This document shows positions 1 through 8,490 of a stretch of 51,296 nt of DNA, piece after piece. The translations under genes were made by a program, and so were the position numbers. The stretch spans positions 1 to 51,296 of the forward strand of contig NZ_SSOJ01000125.1 of the NCBI RefSeq assembly GCF_029871205.1, read 5' to 3'. The first letter of the stretch is position 1; each line of letters begins with the position of its first letter. The notes under the pieces are model-generated. The model saw only the letters and a list, made by a program, of their open reading frames with translations. It searched no databases and was not told the DNA's origin. The stretch is from Pseudomonas sp. BN417. GTDB lineage: Bacteria; Pseudomonadota; Gammaproteobacteria; Pseudomonadales; Pseudomonadaceae.

Positions 1-97
1 CGCTCGGCCTTCTGACGGGGCAGAGTCGCTGCCCCACCTCTGCTGCACAGGTTCAGGCAATGACCAGGCGTCAGGATTGCCGCGTCCTGTCAGGCGC

Positions 98-141
98 GAG
101 TCACCCCTCTACCCCTGGGAGAGGGGCGGGGGTGAGGGATG
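98..141. repeat. CCCTCTCCC-type intergenic hairpin repeat
   Basis: A GAGTCACCCCTCT half is followed by a GAGAGGGG...GGGTGAGGG half, giving a strong GC-rich hairpin. The same element recurs at 8271-8318 and, shorter, at 41255-41301. The stretch 1-251 otherwise holds no gene that I can support; a partial copy of the GAATTC-containing dispersed repeat lies near 222-243, next to the stop of the TerC-family gene. Confidence 0.6.
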
Positions 142-251
142 TGTCAGGCCGGTGTGGAGGCCTGAAAGAACCGTGCTAGACGCCTCTATTCGGTGCTGCA
201 ACAGCTAACGCAGACATAGCCAATGAATTCGCCCCTACAAGGCCTCCCAAC

Positions 252-1805
252 CTACGCCAGCGGTTTCAGCAGCAGCCGGTTCACCCGCCGCTCCTTCACC
301 TCGATCACCTGCAGCTGCCAGCCGGCGAACTCCAGGGAGTCGCCCGTCACCGGCAGGCGGTCGAGCAGGCTCATGGCCAGGCCGGCCAGGGTCTGGTAGT
401 CCTCCCCGGGCTTGGCCGAAAAGCCCAGGCGCTCGCCCAGGAGGCTCAGGTTAACCGCGCCGCTGACGGCCCAGCCGTCCTCGCAGGGCTCGATATCCAG
501 GCCGTCCATCTCGCTGGCATCAGGCAGTTCGCCGGCGATGGACTCGAGGATATCGGTCATGGTCAGCAGGCCCTCGAAGCCACCGAACTCATTGACCACG
601 AAGGCCACGTGGGTCGACGCCTTGCGCATTTCCTCCAGGGCACCCAGCACCGAGGCGCTTTCCGGCAGGTTCGGCGGGATGCGCAGCAGTTGCTCGATAT
701 CCGGGTCCTCGCCCTGCAGCAGTTCGCGCAACAGTTCCTTCTTGTGTACGTAGCCCAGGGGCTCGTCGACATCGCCGCCACGGATCACCAGCAGGCGCGA
801 GTGGGATGAGCGCAGCAGGGCATCGTGGATGGCCTCGCGCGGGTCATCCAGGTCGATGCGCTCCGCCTCTCCCCTATTGGTCATCAGGGTGCGGATCGGG
901 CGCTCGGCCAGGCCCAGCACGCCGCTGATCATGATCCGTTCGCGGCGGTCGAAGGGCACTGCACCAGCATCGTTGCCGCCCAGCAGGTCGGCGATCTCCT
1001 CGCCCACCTCTTCGGCCTCGACGCTGCGCCCGCCCATCAGACGCAGAACCGCATGGGCGGTGCGTTCACGCAGGTCGCGGCCGCCCTGCAGGTGGCGCTT
1101 GCGGCGCCAGCGCACCAGCTGGTTGGCGGCCTCGATCAGCAGCGAGAAGCCGATGGCGGCGTACAGATAGCCTTTTGGGATGTGGAAGCCCAGGCCTTCG
1201 GCGGTGAGGCTGAAGCCGATCATCATCAGGAAGCCCAGGCACAGCATGATCACCGTCGGGTGGGCGTTGACGAAGGCGGTCAGCGGCTTGCTCGCGACTA
1301 TCATCAGGCCGATGGAAACGACCACCGCGATCATCATCACTTCCAGGTGCTCGACCATGCCGACGGCGGTGATGACCGCGTCCAGGGAGAACACCGCGTC
1401 CAGCACCACGATCTGCGCCACCACCGGCCAGAACAGGGCATAGGTACGGCTGCCGCCCTGGCTATGGACGCGGCCCTCCAGGCGCTCGTGCAGCTCCATG
1501 GTGGCCTTGAACAGCAGGAACACACCGCCGCCCAGCATGATCAGGTCACGGCCGGAGAAGCTCTTGCCGAAGATGTCGATCAGCGGCTCGGTCAGGGTCA
1601 CCAGCCAGGAGATGCTGGCCAGCAGTCCGAGGCGCATGATCAGCGCCAGCGACAGGCCGAACAGCCGCGCGCGGTCACGCTGATGGGGCGGCAGCTTGTC
1701 CGCCAGGATGGCGATGAACACCAGGTTGTCGATGCCCAGGACGATTTCCAGGACGATCAGGGTCAAGAGGCCCAACCAGGCCGTGGGATCAGCTATCCAT
1801 TCCAT
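252..1805 (-). CDS. TerC-CBS-CorC family integral membrane protein (YoaE/YegH-like)
   Basis: This 517-residue protein has the size and layout of Escherichia coli YoaE (about 518 residues). Residues 1 to about 240 form a TerC-type membrane domain with about seven hydrophobic segments and the acidic motif [12 protein letters not shown] near the N-terminus, where the two acidic residues are thought to bind metal. Residues about 300-415 form a CBS pair, and residues about 430-510 form a CorC/HlyC transporter-associated domain. The family is linked to metal-ion export at the inner membrane, notably manganese for TerC relatives, but the substrate of this subtype is not known. It is a single-gene unit with no close partner on the same strand. 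Confidence in family is high and in substrate is low. Confidence 0.93.
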   Translation of the reverse strand: MEWIADPTAWLGLLTLIVLEIVLGIDNLVFIAILADKLPPHQRDRARLFGLSLALIMRLGLLASISWLVTLTEPLIDIFGKSFSGRDLIMLGGGVFLLFKATMELHERLEGRVHSQGGSRTYALFWPVVAQIVVLDAVFSLDAVITAVGMVEHLEVMMIAVVVSIGLMIVASKPLTAFVNAHPTVIMLCLGFLMMIGFSLTAEGLGFHIPKGYLYAAIGFSLLIEAANQLVRWRRKRHLQGGRDLRERTAHAVLRLMGGRSVEAEEVGEEIADLLGGNDAGAVPFDRRERIMISGVLGLAERPIRTLMTNRGEAERIDLDDPREAIHDALLRSSHSRLLVIRGGDVDEPLGYVHKKELLRELLQGEDPDIEQLLRIPPNLPESASVLGALEEMRKASTHVAFVVNEFGGFEGLLTMTDILESIAGELPDASEMDGLDIEPCEDGWAVSGAVNLSLLGERLGFSAKPGEDYQTLAGLAMSLLDRLPVTGDSLEFAGWQLQVIEVKERRVNRLLLKPLA

Positions 1806-2029
1806 GGGGGTCAGGCTCTCGGGGGAAAGTTACGGGCGCGCGCGAGCTGCGCCGGCTGGCGTTGCTTCGACCTGTGCGGGGAGCGTGCAGCGGGGCGCTG
1901 CGATTCGGATTGGCGCGCCGGGGCGCCGGAGGGATGGGATGCCGCCCCCTGGGGCGCAGGAGGCGGCTTGCAACAATCGCTGTTCATTGGTTTCCGGTTC
2001 GGATAAACGAACTGCGAATGCTAGGTCAG

Positions 2030-2055
2030 AAAATTGCCGGCTTTAAGCCGGAAAT
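2030..2055 (-). terminator. probable intrinsic terminator of the cysI-DUF934 unit
   Basis: On the minus strand a CCGGC-TTAAA-GCCGG hairpin (2037-2051) is followed by CAATTTT, about 30 bases after the stop of the DUF934 gene. The stem is short but the uridine run is in the right place. Confidence 0.55.
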
Positions 2056-2080
2056 CTTTACCAATGATGTATGAAATCTC

Positions 2081-2557
2081 TTAACGGCGTCTGAACAAGG
2101 GCCTCGGCTCTATGACAGAACGTCCGTAGAGCACGCTCACCCCAGCCAGCCCCTTGAGCGCATCCTCGGCGGATTTGTCCTCGCGCACGGCAAAGGCATC
2201 GAAGCCGCACTGGCGCATATGGCTGAGCTGGTCGCGCAGCACGTCGCCCACCGCTCGCAGCTCGCCACGCCAGCCCAGGCGGGTACGCAGCAGGTAGGCC
2301 TGGCTGTAGCCACGGCCATCGCGGAAGCTGGGGAAGTCGATGGCGATCAGAGGCAGCCCGACGAGACAGGGCACCAACTCCTCCACCTCGTCATCCGGCT
2401 GCAGCAGCAGGCCGTCGACTCCACCACGCTCGCGCCAGAGCGCCATGGGCAGGATCAGCGGCCCTGCCGGCAGCGGCTCCTGCGCCTCGCGCACCAGGGT
2501 CCAGGGGTCGTCCACCAGGCGCGCCTGGCCATCCAGCAGCTTGATCAGGTTGTTCAT
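2081..2557 (-). CDS. DUF934 family protein, partner of sulfite/nitrite reductase
   Basis: The 158-residue protein belongs to the DUF934 family, whose genes sit directly after nitrite/sulfite reductase genes in many proteobacteria. The motifs DFPSFRDGRGYSQA and LRTRLGWRGELRAVGDVLRDQ are typical of that family. Its ATG overlaps the stop codon of the upstream reductase by four bases (ATGA), so the two are translationally coupled. It is soluble and has no recognised catalytic motif; a role in reductase assembly or electron delivery is inference from the conserved pairing. In P. aeruginosa the equivalent gene is PA4129, by my recollection of the locus. Confidence 0.9.
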   Translation of the reverse strand: MNNLIKLLDGQARLVDDPWTLVREAQEPLPAGPLILPMALWRERGGVDGLLLQPDDEVEELVPCLVGLPLIAIDFPSFRDGRGYSQAYLLRTRLGWRGELRAVGDVLRDQLSHMRQCGFDAFAVREDKSAEDALKGLAGVSVLYGRSVIEPRPLFRRR

Positions 2558-4224
2558 GCCGGCACCTCCGCCTTGGCGTAGACCCGCTCCTTGAAGGGCT
2601 CCAGGCCGATGCGCCGCACGGTGTCGACGAAGCGCTCCTCCGGCTCGCGGTAGTCGCGGAAAGTGTCCACCACGCGAACGATGACCTCGGGCACCTCTGC
2701 GGCGCTGAAGGACGGGCCTATTACCTTGCCCAGTTCGCTATCCATGCCCTGGGCGCCGCCGAGGGTGATCTGGTACCACTCGCTGCCGCCCTTGTCGACG
2801 CCGAGGATGCCGATGTTGCCGATGTGGTGGTGGCCGCAGGCGTTCATGCAGCCGGAGATGTTCAGGCTCAGCTCGCCCAGTTCCTGCAGCGCGGCCGGGT
2901 CCGGGAAGCGTGCCTGGATGGCCTGGGCAATGGGGATGGACTTGGCGTTGGCCAGCGAGCAGTAGTCGCCGCCGGGGCAGGCGATGATGTCGGTGAGCAG
3001 GCCGATATTGGGCGTCGCCAGGCCCTGCTCGCGGGCCCGCAGCCAGAGGTCGTGCAGGTCGGCCTTGCGCACGTCCGGCAACACCAGGTTCTGTTCGTGG
3101 GCGATGCGGATCTCGCCGAAGCCGAAGCGCTCGGCCCAGTCCGCCACTGCTTCCATCTGTGCGGCGGTCACGTCCCCAGGCGGGGCGTCGGGCCCCGGCT
3201 TGGTGGAGAGCACTACCGAGGCGTAGCCCGGCACCTTGTGCGGTTGCAGGTTGCGCGCCGTCCAGCGGGCGAACTCCGGATCCTGCGCCAGGTGGCTGCC
3301 GAAGCCCAGGTCGGTGTCGTCCAGCCGCGCGTAGGGCGGCGTGTCGAAGTTGGCGGCGACCCGCTGGTATTCGGCCTCGGTCAGCTCGGCGGGGCCGTCC
3401 TTCAGGTGCTGCCACTCGGCTTCCACCTCGCGGGCGAAGGCCTCGATACCCAACGCCTTGACCAGGATCTTGATCCGCGCCTTGTACTTGTTGTCGCGCC
3501 GCCCGTGGCGGTTGTAGACCCGCAGGATGGCTTCGACATAGGACAGCAGGTGCCGCCAGTGCAGGCCGTCGCGGATCTGCTGGCCGAGGATCGGCGTGCG
3601 CCCCAGGCCGCCACCCACCAACACCCGCAGGCGCATTTCACCGGCGTCGTCGCGGTAGAGGTAGAGGCCGATGTCGTGCATCTGTATCGCTGCGCGGTCT
3701 TCCTCGGCGGCGCACAGGGCGATCTTGAACTTGCGCGGCAGGAAGAGGAATTCCGGGTTGATGGTCGACCATTGGCGGAGGATTTCGGCCAGCGGGCGCG
3801 GGTCCAGCAGCTCGTCGGCGGCCACCCCGGCGAAGGCTTCGGTGGTGATGTTGCGCACGCAGTTGCCGGAGGTCTGGATGGCGTGCATCTCCACCTCGGC
3901 CAGTTGCTGGAGAATGTCCGGCACCTCGGCGAGCTCGATCCAGTTGAACTGGATGTTCTGCCGGGTCGTGAAGTGGCCGTAGTCGCGGTCGTGCTCGCGG
4001 GCGATCCGCGCCAGGCAGCGCAGCTGGTTCGACGAAAGGGTGCCGTAGGGGATGGCGACCCGCAGCATGTAGGCGTGCTTCTGCAGGTAGAGGCCGTTCT
4101 GCAGCCGCAGTGGCAGGAACTCCTCCTCGGTGAGCTCGCCGCTGATACGCCGCGCCACCTGGTCGCGGAATTGCGCGACGCGCTCCTGCACCAGGGCGCG
4201 GTCGTAGTCGTCGTAGTGGTACAT
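2554..4224 (-). CDS. cysI: nitrite/sulfite reductase hemoprotein (CysI/NirA-like)
   Basis: The 556-residue protein is a siroheme/[4Fe-4S] sulfite or nitrite reductase. The cluster ligands are visible as CPGGDYC (C-x5-C) followed by CMNAC (C-x3-C) near residues 430-475, and the N-terminal repeat contains the RQNIQFNWIEL motif. It would reduce sulfite to sulfide (or nitrite to ammonia) in the cytoplasm, taking electrons from ferredoxin or a flavoprotein. I chose the second methionine (MYHYDDYD) because the first begins only five codons upstream in a poor context. The neighbours match the P. aeruginosa PA4130-PA4134 cluster, which I recall as cyanide-induced. Sulfite versus nitrite specificity cannot be read from the sequence. 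Confidence 0.93.
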   Translation of the reverse strand: MYHYDDYDRALVQERVAQFRDQVARRISGELTEEEFLPLRLQNGLYLQKHAYMLRVAIPYGTLSSNQLRCLARIAREHDRDYGHFTTRQNIQFNWIELAEVPDILQQLAEVEMHAIQTSGNCVRNITTEAFAGVAADELLDPRPLAEILRQWSTINPEFLFLPRKFKIALCAAEEDRAAIQMHDIGLYLYRDDAGEMRLRVLVGGGLGRTPILGQQIRDGLHWRHLLSYVEAILRVYNRHGRRDNKYKARIKILVKALGIEAFAREVEAEWQHLKDGPAELTEAEYQRVAANFDTPPYARLDDTDLGFGSHLAQDPEFARWTARNLQPHKVPGYASVVLSTKPGPDAPPGDVTAAQMEAVADWAERFGFGEIRIAHEQNLVLPDVRKADLHDLWLRAREQGLATPNIGLLTDIIACPGGDYCSLANAKSIPIAQAIQARFPDPAALQELGELSLNISGCMNACGHHHIGNIGILGVDKGGSEWYQITLGGAQGMDSELGKVIGPSFSAAEVPEVIVRVVDTFRDYREPEERFVDTVRRIGLEPFKERVYAKAEVPA

Positions 4225-4322
4225 CGCAGGCTCCAGCAAGGCGGGCGGGGGCCTTCACTATGACCACGCGGGCAAGACGAAAACAGCTTCAGGTTCGACA
4301 CGAAAAACCGTATCAGACTGAG

Positions 4323-4381
4323 CTGTAGGGGCGAGCTTGCTCGCGAATGGCTACGGTTCGCGAGCAAGCTCGCTCCTACAG
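4323..4381. repeat. intergenic inverted repeat (REP-like)
   Basis: Two arms of about 20 bases, beginning TGTAGGGGCGAGCTTGCTCG and ending in its near-perfect complement, flank a 13-base centre. It lies between the divergent cysI and ccoN genes and does not encode anything. Arms of this type (flanked by TGTAGG/CCTACA) are common dispersed palindromes in Pseudomonas. Confidence 0.7.
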
Positions 4382-4414
4382 GGTGCCATCTCTATCTGAA
4401 CACTAAAAAGTGCC

Positions 4415-4455
4415 TTGATCTGAGTCTGTTTCCTTTTCGCAGGGCTTTTCAGAAT
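4415..4455 (+). promoter_or_regulatory. degenerate ANR/FNR-like site and -10 upstream of ccoN
   Basis: TTGAT-CTGA-GTCTG (4415-4428) has a perfect left half and a poor right half relative to the TTGAT-N4-ATCAA consensus. CAGAAT at 4450-4455 is a plausible -10, which would put the site near -40, the position of an activating ANR site. The weak right half keeps this tentative. Confidence 0.35.
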
Positions 4456-4491
4456 GGCGGCCGCTCAGTCTTCCAACCGAAAGGCCCGCAC

Positions 4492-5928
4492 ATGAACAGC
4501 GCAATCCCGGAACCGACCTACGACTACAAGGTGGTTCGCCAATTCACCCTGATGACCCTGGTCTGGGGCATCGTCGGCATGGGCATGGGGGTGTTCATCG
4601 CCGCCCAGCTCGTCTGGCCGGATCTGAACCTCGACCTGCCCTGGACCAGTTTCGGCCGCCTGCGCCCGCTGCACACCAACCTGGTGATCTTCGCCTTCGG
4701 CGGCGGCGCCCTATTCGCCACCAGCTACTACACGGTGCAGCGCACCTGCCAGGCGCGGCTCTATGGAGGCCAGCTGGCGGCCTTCACCTTCTGGGGCTGG
4801 CAGGCGCTGGTGGTGATCCTGCTGGTCACGCTGCCCCAGGGGCTGACCTCGACCAAGGAATACGCCGAGGTGGAATTCACCGGCGCGGTGTGGATGGCCA
4901 TCGTCTGGGTCGCCTATGCGGCGGTCTTCTTCGGTACCATCCTGAAGCGCAAGACCAAGCACATTTACGTCGGCAACTGGTTCTTCGGCGCCTTCATCCT
5001 GGTCACCGCCATGCTCCACGTGGTCAACCACCTGGCCATCCCGGTGAGTTGGTTCAAGTCCTACTCGGTCTACTCCGGCGCCACCGACGCCATGGTGCAG
5101 TGGTGGTACGGCCACAACGCCGTGGGTTTCTTCCTCACCACCGGTTTCCTCGGGATGATGTACTACTTCATCCCCAAGCAGGCCGGGCGTCCGGTGTATT
5201 CCTACCGGCTGTCCATCGTCCACTTCTGGGCGCTGATCACCCTGTACATCTGGGCCGGCCCGCACCACCTGCACTACACCGCCCTGCCCGACTGGGCGCA
5301 GTCCCTCGGCATGGTGATGTCGATCATCCTGCTGGCGCCCAGCTGGGGCGGCATGATCAACGGCATGATGACCCTCTCCGGCGCCTGGCATAAGCTGCGC
5401 GACGACCCGATCCTGCGCTTTTTGGTGGTGTCCCTGGCCTTCTACGGCATGTCCACCTTCGAAGGCCCGATGATGGCCATCAAGACCGTCAACGCCCTCT
5501 CCCACTACACCGACTGGACCATCGGCCACGTACACGCCGGCGCTCTCGGCTGGGTGGCGATGATCACCATCGGCTCGCTCTACCACCTGATTCCGCGCCT
5601 CTGGGGCCGCGCGCAGATGCACAGCGTCGGCCTGATCAACGCGCACTTCTGGCTCGCCACCATCGGCACCGTTCTCTACATCGCCTCGATGTGGGTCAAC
5701 GGCATCACCCAGGGCCTGATGTGGCGTGCAGTCAACGAGGACGGCACCCTCACCTACTCCTTCGTCGAGGCGCTGGAGGCCAGCCATCCGGGCTTCGTGG
5801 TACGCATGATCGGCGGCGTGTTCTTCCTCACCGGCATGTTCCTCATGGCCTGGAACACCTGGCGCACGGTGCGGGTGGGCAATGCCCGCACCACCGAAGC
5901 CGTGCCGCAGGCGGTGGCCCATGGATAG
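4492..5928 (+). CDS. ccoN: cbb3-type cytochrome c oxidase subunit I, orphan isosubunit (CcoN4-like)
   Basis: The 478-residue protein is the catalytic subunit of a cbb3 heme-copper oxidase with about 12 membrane segments. Visible ligand regions include RPLHTNLV (low-spin heme histidine), WWYGHNAVG and GPHHLHYT (CuB), and [12 protein letters not shown] (heme histidines). Unlike canonical ccoNOQP operons there is no ccoO or ccoP here; only a CcoQ-like gene follows. This matches the orphan ccoN4-ccoQ4 pair of P. aeruginosa (PA4133-PA4134), whose product mixes with other cbb3 subunits and confers cyanide-resistant respiration. The divergent sulfite reductase neighbour supports that assignment. Isoform identity is inference from context; the family call is firm. 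Confidence 0.95.
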   Translation: MNSAIPEPTYDYKVVRQFTLMTLVWGIVGMGMGVFIAAQLVWPDLNLDLPWTSFGRLRPLHTNLVIFAFGGGALFATSYYTVQRTCQARLYGGQLAAFTFWGWQALVVILLVTLPQGLTSTKEYAEVEFTGAVWMAIVWVAYAAVFFGTILKRKTKHIYVGNWFFGAFILVTAMLHVVNHLAIPVSWFKSYSVYSGATDAMVQWWYGHNAVGFFLTTGFLGMMYYFIPKQAGRPVYSYRLSIVHFWALITLYIWAGPHHLHYTALPDWAQSLGMVMSIILLAPSWGGMINGMMTLSGAWHKLRDDPILRFLVVSLAFYGMSTFEGPMMAIKTVNALSHYTDWTIGHVHAGALGWVAMITIGSLYHLIPRLWGRAQMHSVGLINAHFWLATIGTVLYIASMWVNGITQGLMWRAVNEDGTLTYSFVEALEASHPGFVVRMIGGVFFLTGMFLMAWNTWRTVRVGNARTTEAVPQAVAHG

Positions 5929-6166
5929 CGAAAGCGCCTACGCCCTGCTCAGCCTGAGTGCCCTGGCCTTCTTCTACCTCGCCACCCAGACCAGCCTGGG
6001 TGGCAGGAGCCAGCGCCAGCTGGACGAAGCCACCATGCTGCCCTTCGCCGATGACGAGCCCGTCGCCCGCCGCATGGAACACGCCACCGGGCGCAGCAGC
6101 ACGGGGTGCAGCTGTCCGGGAAGGTGTGATGGGAGTTGTGCGGGGCGAATAGAAATCGAGGCCTGA
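5921..6166 (+). CDS. small CcoQ-like membrane protein with cysteine-rich tail (CcoQ4-like)
   Basis: This 81-residue protein starts inside the end of ccoN (ATG eight bases before the end of the ccoN stop), so the two are translationally coupled. Residues about 5-22 form one membrane segment. The soluble tail ends in a cysteine cluster C63-x-C65-x3-C69-x3-C73 within [11 protein letters not shown], which ordinary CcoQ proteins do not have as far as I recall. Position and size make it the counterpart of P. aeruginosa PA4134 (CcoQ4). A metal- or sulfane-binding role for the tail is speculation. Confidence 0.82.
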   Translation: MDSESAYALLSLSALAFFYLATQTSLGGRSQRQLDEATMLPFADDEPVARRMEHATGRSSTGCSCPGRCDGSCAGRIEIEA

Positions 6167-6205
6167 GGGGGAATCCCCACAAGAGAAAGCCAAGGCAGTC
6201 CTGCC

Positions 6206-6982
6206 TTACCAGTAATTTTCCACCGCCACCTGCCCCGGCCGGCGGCTCAGGCTCAGGTTCATGTCGCGGGTCTTCAGCACCGCGCGGGTGTCATCGATCA
6301 TCTGCGGGTTGCCGCAGAGCATCACCCGGGAATGTTCCGGGGTCAGTTCCAGGCCGGCGGCGCGCTCCAGCTCGCCGTTCTCGATCAAGGTGGTGATGCG
6401 CCCGTGCAGCGCACCGGGCACTTCCTCGCGGGTGACCACCGGGATGAACAGCAGCTTGTCCGCCACCCCTTCCAGATACTCCTTGTCCTTGAGTTCGGCG
6501 ATCAGCTCCTGGTAAGCCAGCTCAGCGGCCTGGCGCACGCTGTAGACCAGGATGATGCGCTCGAAGCGCTCCCAGACTTCCAGGTCCTGGAGAATCGAGA
6601 GGAAGGGCGCGAGGCCCGTGCCGGTGGCCAGCAGCCAGAGGTCACGGCCGTCGACGAAACGGTCCAGGGTGAGGAAGCCGAAGGCCTGCTTGTCCACCAT
6701 CAGGGTGTCGCCTTCCTGCAGGCGGCTCAGCTCGCTGGTGAATTCGCCACCGGGTACCACGATGGAAAAGAACTCCAGGTGTTCGTCATAGGGCGCCGAC
6801 ACCATCGAATAGGCGCGCCAGACGGTGCTGCCGTCGGCCTTGGTCACCCCCAGGCGGGCGAACTGCCCGGCGCGGAAGCGAAAGCCCGCATCGCGGGTGG
6901 TGCGCAGGGTGAACAGGCTGGGCGTCAGGGTCTGCACATCCAGCAGGGTCTGACGGGTGAACTTCTCTTCGCTGGCGGTCAT
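6206..6982 (-). CDS. fpr: ferredoxin-NADP(+) reductase
   Basis: The 258-residue protein is a bacterial FAD-dependent ferredoxin/flavodoxin-NADP reductase. FAD-binding motif RAYSMVSAP lies near residue 56, the NADP-binding segment LLATGTGLAPFLS near residue 113, and MLCGNPQM near residue 225; the C-terminus VENYW is typical of the P. putida FprB-like branch. I chose the internal methionine (MTASEEKF) because the upstream in-frame start adds an unconserved tail that runs to the divergent rlmG promoter. It is convergent with ccoQ. It could feed electrons through ferredoxin to the sulfite reductase 2 kb away, but that is inference. Confidence 0.93.
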   Translation of the reverse strand: MTASEEKFTRQTLLDVQTLTPSLFTLRTTRDAGFRFRAGQFARLGVTKADGSTVWRAYSMVSAPYDEHLEFFSIVVPGGEFTSELSRLQEGDTLMVDKQAFGFLTLDRFVDGRDLWLLATGTGLAPFLSILQDLEVWERFERIILVYSVRQAAELAYQELIAELKDKEYLEGVADKLLFIPVVTREEVPGALHGRITTLIENGELERAAGLELTPEHSRVMLCGNPQMIDDTRAVLKTRDMNLSLSRRPGQVAVENYW

Positions 6983-7065
6983 ACTCCGCTCCCATCCTTT
7001 TCCGATTCTTTCCAAGACCGCTCCAGTGTCTCGCAAAGCGGTCTTCAGAAACACCGCTGGTTCTT

Positions 7066-8190
7066 ATGCCTATATTCGCTACGCCTTTTGCCCAGCTCGA
7101 CCTGGTGCGTCAGCCCGAGCAGCAGGACGACCCGCTGCAAGCCTTCGACGCCGCCGACGAATACCTGCTCAATCACCTGCACGAGCAGGGCATCACAGCC
7201 GACACGCGCATCCTGGTACTGAACGACAGCTTCGGCGCCCTGGCCGCCAGCCTGGCGTCCTGCGCCCGGGTTACCAGCAGCGGCGATTCGCACCTGGGGC
7301 ATATCGCCCTGCAGCGCAACCTGGCGCGCAATGGCCTGGACGATGCAGCGGTGCGCTTCGTGCCCGCCAGCGAGCGGGCGGACGGTCCGTTCGACCGGGT
7401 GCTGATCCGCGTGCCCAAGACCCTGGCCCTGCTGGAAGAGCAACTGATCCGCCTGCATGGCCAATTGGCTCCGGGCGCCACGGTGGTGGCCGCCGGCATG
7501 GTCAAGCACCTGCCCCACGCCGCCGGCGACCTGCTGGAGAAGTACATCGGCCCGATGCAGCCCTCACTCGCGATGAAGAAGGCCCGCCTGCTGATCGCCA
7601 CGCCTGTGGATAAACCCGCCGTGGCCTCGCCCTACCCCACGCGCTACCAACTGGATCAGCCTCGCCTGACCCTGACCAACCACGCCAACGTGTTCTGCCG
7701 CGAAGGCCTGGATATCGGCACCCGCGCCTTCCTCCCGCACCTGCCGCGCAGCCTGGCGGCCGTCCGCGCGGCGGACCTGGGCTGCGGCAACGGGGTGCTG
7801 GGCATCGCCTATGCCCTGGCTAACCCGCAAGCCGAGATGACCCTGGTGGACGAGTCCTATATGGCCGTGCAGTCGGCGCGGGAGAACTGGCGGGCGGCCC
7901 TGGGCGAGCGCCCGGCGGATATCCGCGCCGGCGACGGCCTGGCGGAACAGCCGGCGCACTCCCTGGATCTGGTGCTGTGCAATCCACCCTTCCACCAGCA
8001 GCAGGTGGTGGGCGACTTCCTCGCCTGGCGCATGTTCGTCCAGGCGCGCAATGCCCTGGTGAAGGGCGGCGAGCTGTGGATAGTGGGTAATCGCCATCTG
8101 GGCTACCACGCCAAGCTCAAGCGCCTGTTCCGCGGTGTGGAGCAGGTGGCGGCGACACCGAAGTTCGTGGTGCTCAAGGCGACCAAGTAA
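7066..8190 (+). CDS. rlmG: 23S rRNA (guanine(1835)-N(2))-methyltransferase RlmG
   Basis: The 374-residue protein aligns along its length with E. coli RlmG (378 residues). Shared features include NPLQAFDAADEYLL-like sequence at the start, VPKTLALLEEQL, the SAM-binding motif DLGCGNGVLG near residue 237, and the catalytic NPPFHQQ near residue 305. The protein is a duplicated Rossmann methyltransferase in which the N-terminal copy lacks the SAM motif. It modifies G1835 of 23S rRNA. It is divergent from fpr and stands alone on its strand. Confidence 0.93.
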   Translation: MPIFATPFAQLDLVRQPEQQDDPLQAFDAADEYLLNHLHEQGITADTRILVLNDSFGALAASLASCARVTSSGDSHLGHIALQRNLARNGLDDAAVRFVPASERADGPFDRVLIRVPKTLALLEEQLIRLHGQLAPGATVVAAGMVKHLPHAAGDLLEKYIGPMQPSLAMKKARLLIATPVDKPAVASPYPTRYQLDQPRLTLTNHANVFCREGLDIGTRAFLPHLPRSLAAVRAADLGCGNGVLGIAYALANPQAEMTLVDESYMAVQSARENWRAALGERPADIRAGDGLAEQPAHSLDLVLCNPPFHQQQVVGDFLAWRMFVQARNALVKGGELWIVGNRHLGYHAKLKRLFRGVEQVAATPKFVVLKATK

Positions 8191-8210
8191 GTCCGAGCAT
8201 GGCCTGGCTT

Positions 8211-8318
8211 CCCTCACCCCAACCCTCTCCCAGAGGGAGAGGGGGCTGTCCGCGCAAGGGGCAGGCCGGCGTGAGTCACCCCTCTCCCTCCGGGAGAGGG
8301 GCCGGGGGTGAGGGTGAT
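8211..8318. repeat. composite CCCTCTCCC hairpin element
   Basis: The outer arms CCCTCACCCC (8211-8220) and GGGGTGAGGG (8305-8314) are complementary. Inside are two hairpins, CTCTCCCagaGGGAGAG type at 8224-8245 and CCTCTCCCtccGGGAGAGG at 8280-8300. It lies between the convergent rlmG and cioB-side genes and could end transcription from both sides. Related copies are at 98-141 and 41255-41301. Confidence 0.65.
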
Positions 8319-8339
8319 TGAAGTCCGCTCGGACTCCAG

Positions 8340-8480
8340 TCAGTGCGTACTCAACCCCGCCGCCGTCATGACCATCCGCAGCAGGTAGGCCACCGCGCCC
8401 AGGGCCAGCACGCTGAGGGCCCAGATGCCCACCAGCCAGCCCAGGCGCTGCCACAGGGGTTTCTTTTCCGGCTCGTCCAT
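8340..8480 (-). CDS. DUF2474-type small subunit of cyanide-insensitive oxidase (CioZ/CydX-like)
   Basis: A 46-residue protein lies ten bases after the cioB stop codon on the same strand. It begins MDEPEKKPLWQRLGWLVG and holds a single membrane helix (about residues 14-36) with the W-x-RL-x-W...IW-x-LS pattern of the DUF2474 family. Such proteins are the third, small subunit of cytochrome bd-type oxidases and help stabilise the heme-bearing complex. It is short enough to be missed by routine gene calling. Functional assignment is by family and position. Confidence 0.85.
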   Translation of the reverse strand: MDEPEKKPLWQRLGWLVGIWALSVLALGAVAYLLRMVMTAAGLSTH

Positions 8481-8490
8481 GGCGACGCTC

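Noticed and set aside
1806-2080. Manganese (yybP-ykoY) riboswitch before the TerC-family gene
   Set aside because: The conserved sequence elements of that riboswitch are not found in the leader on the minus strand.
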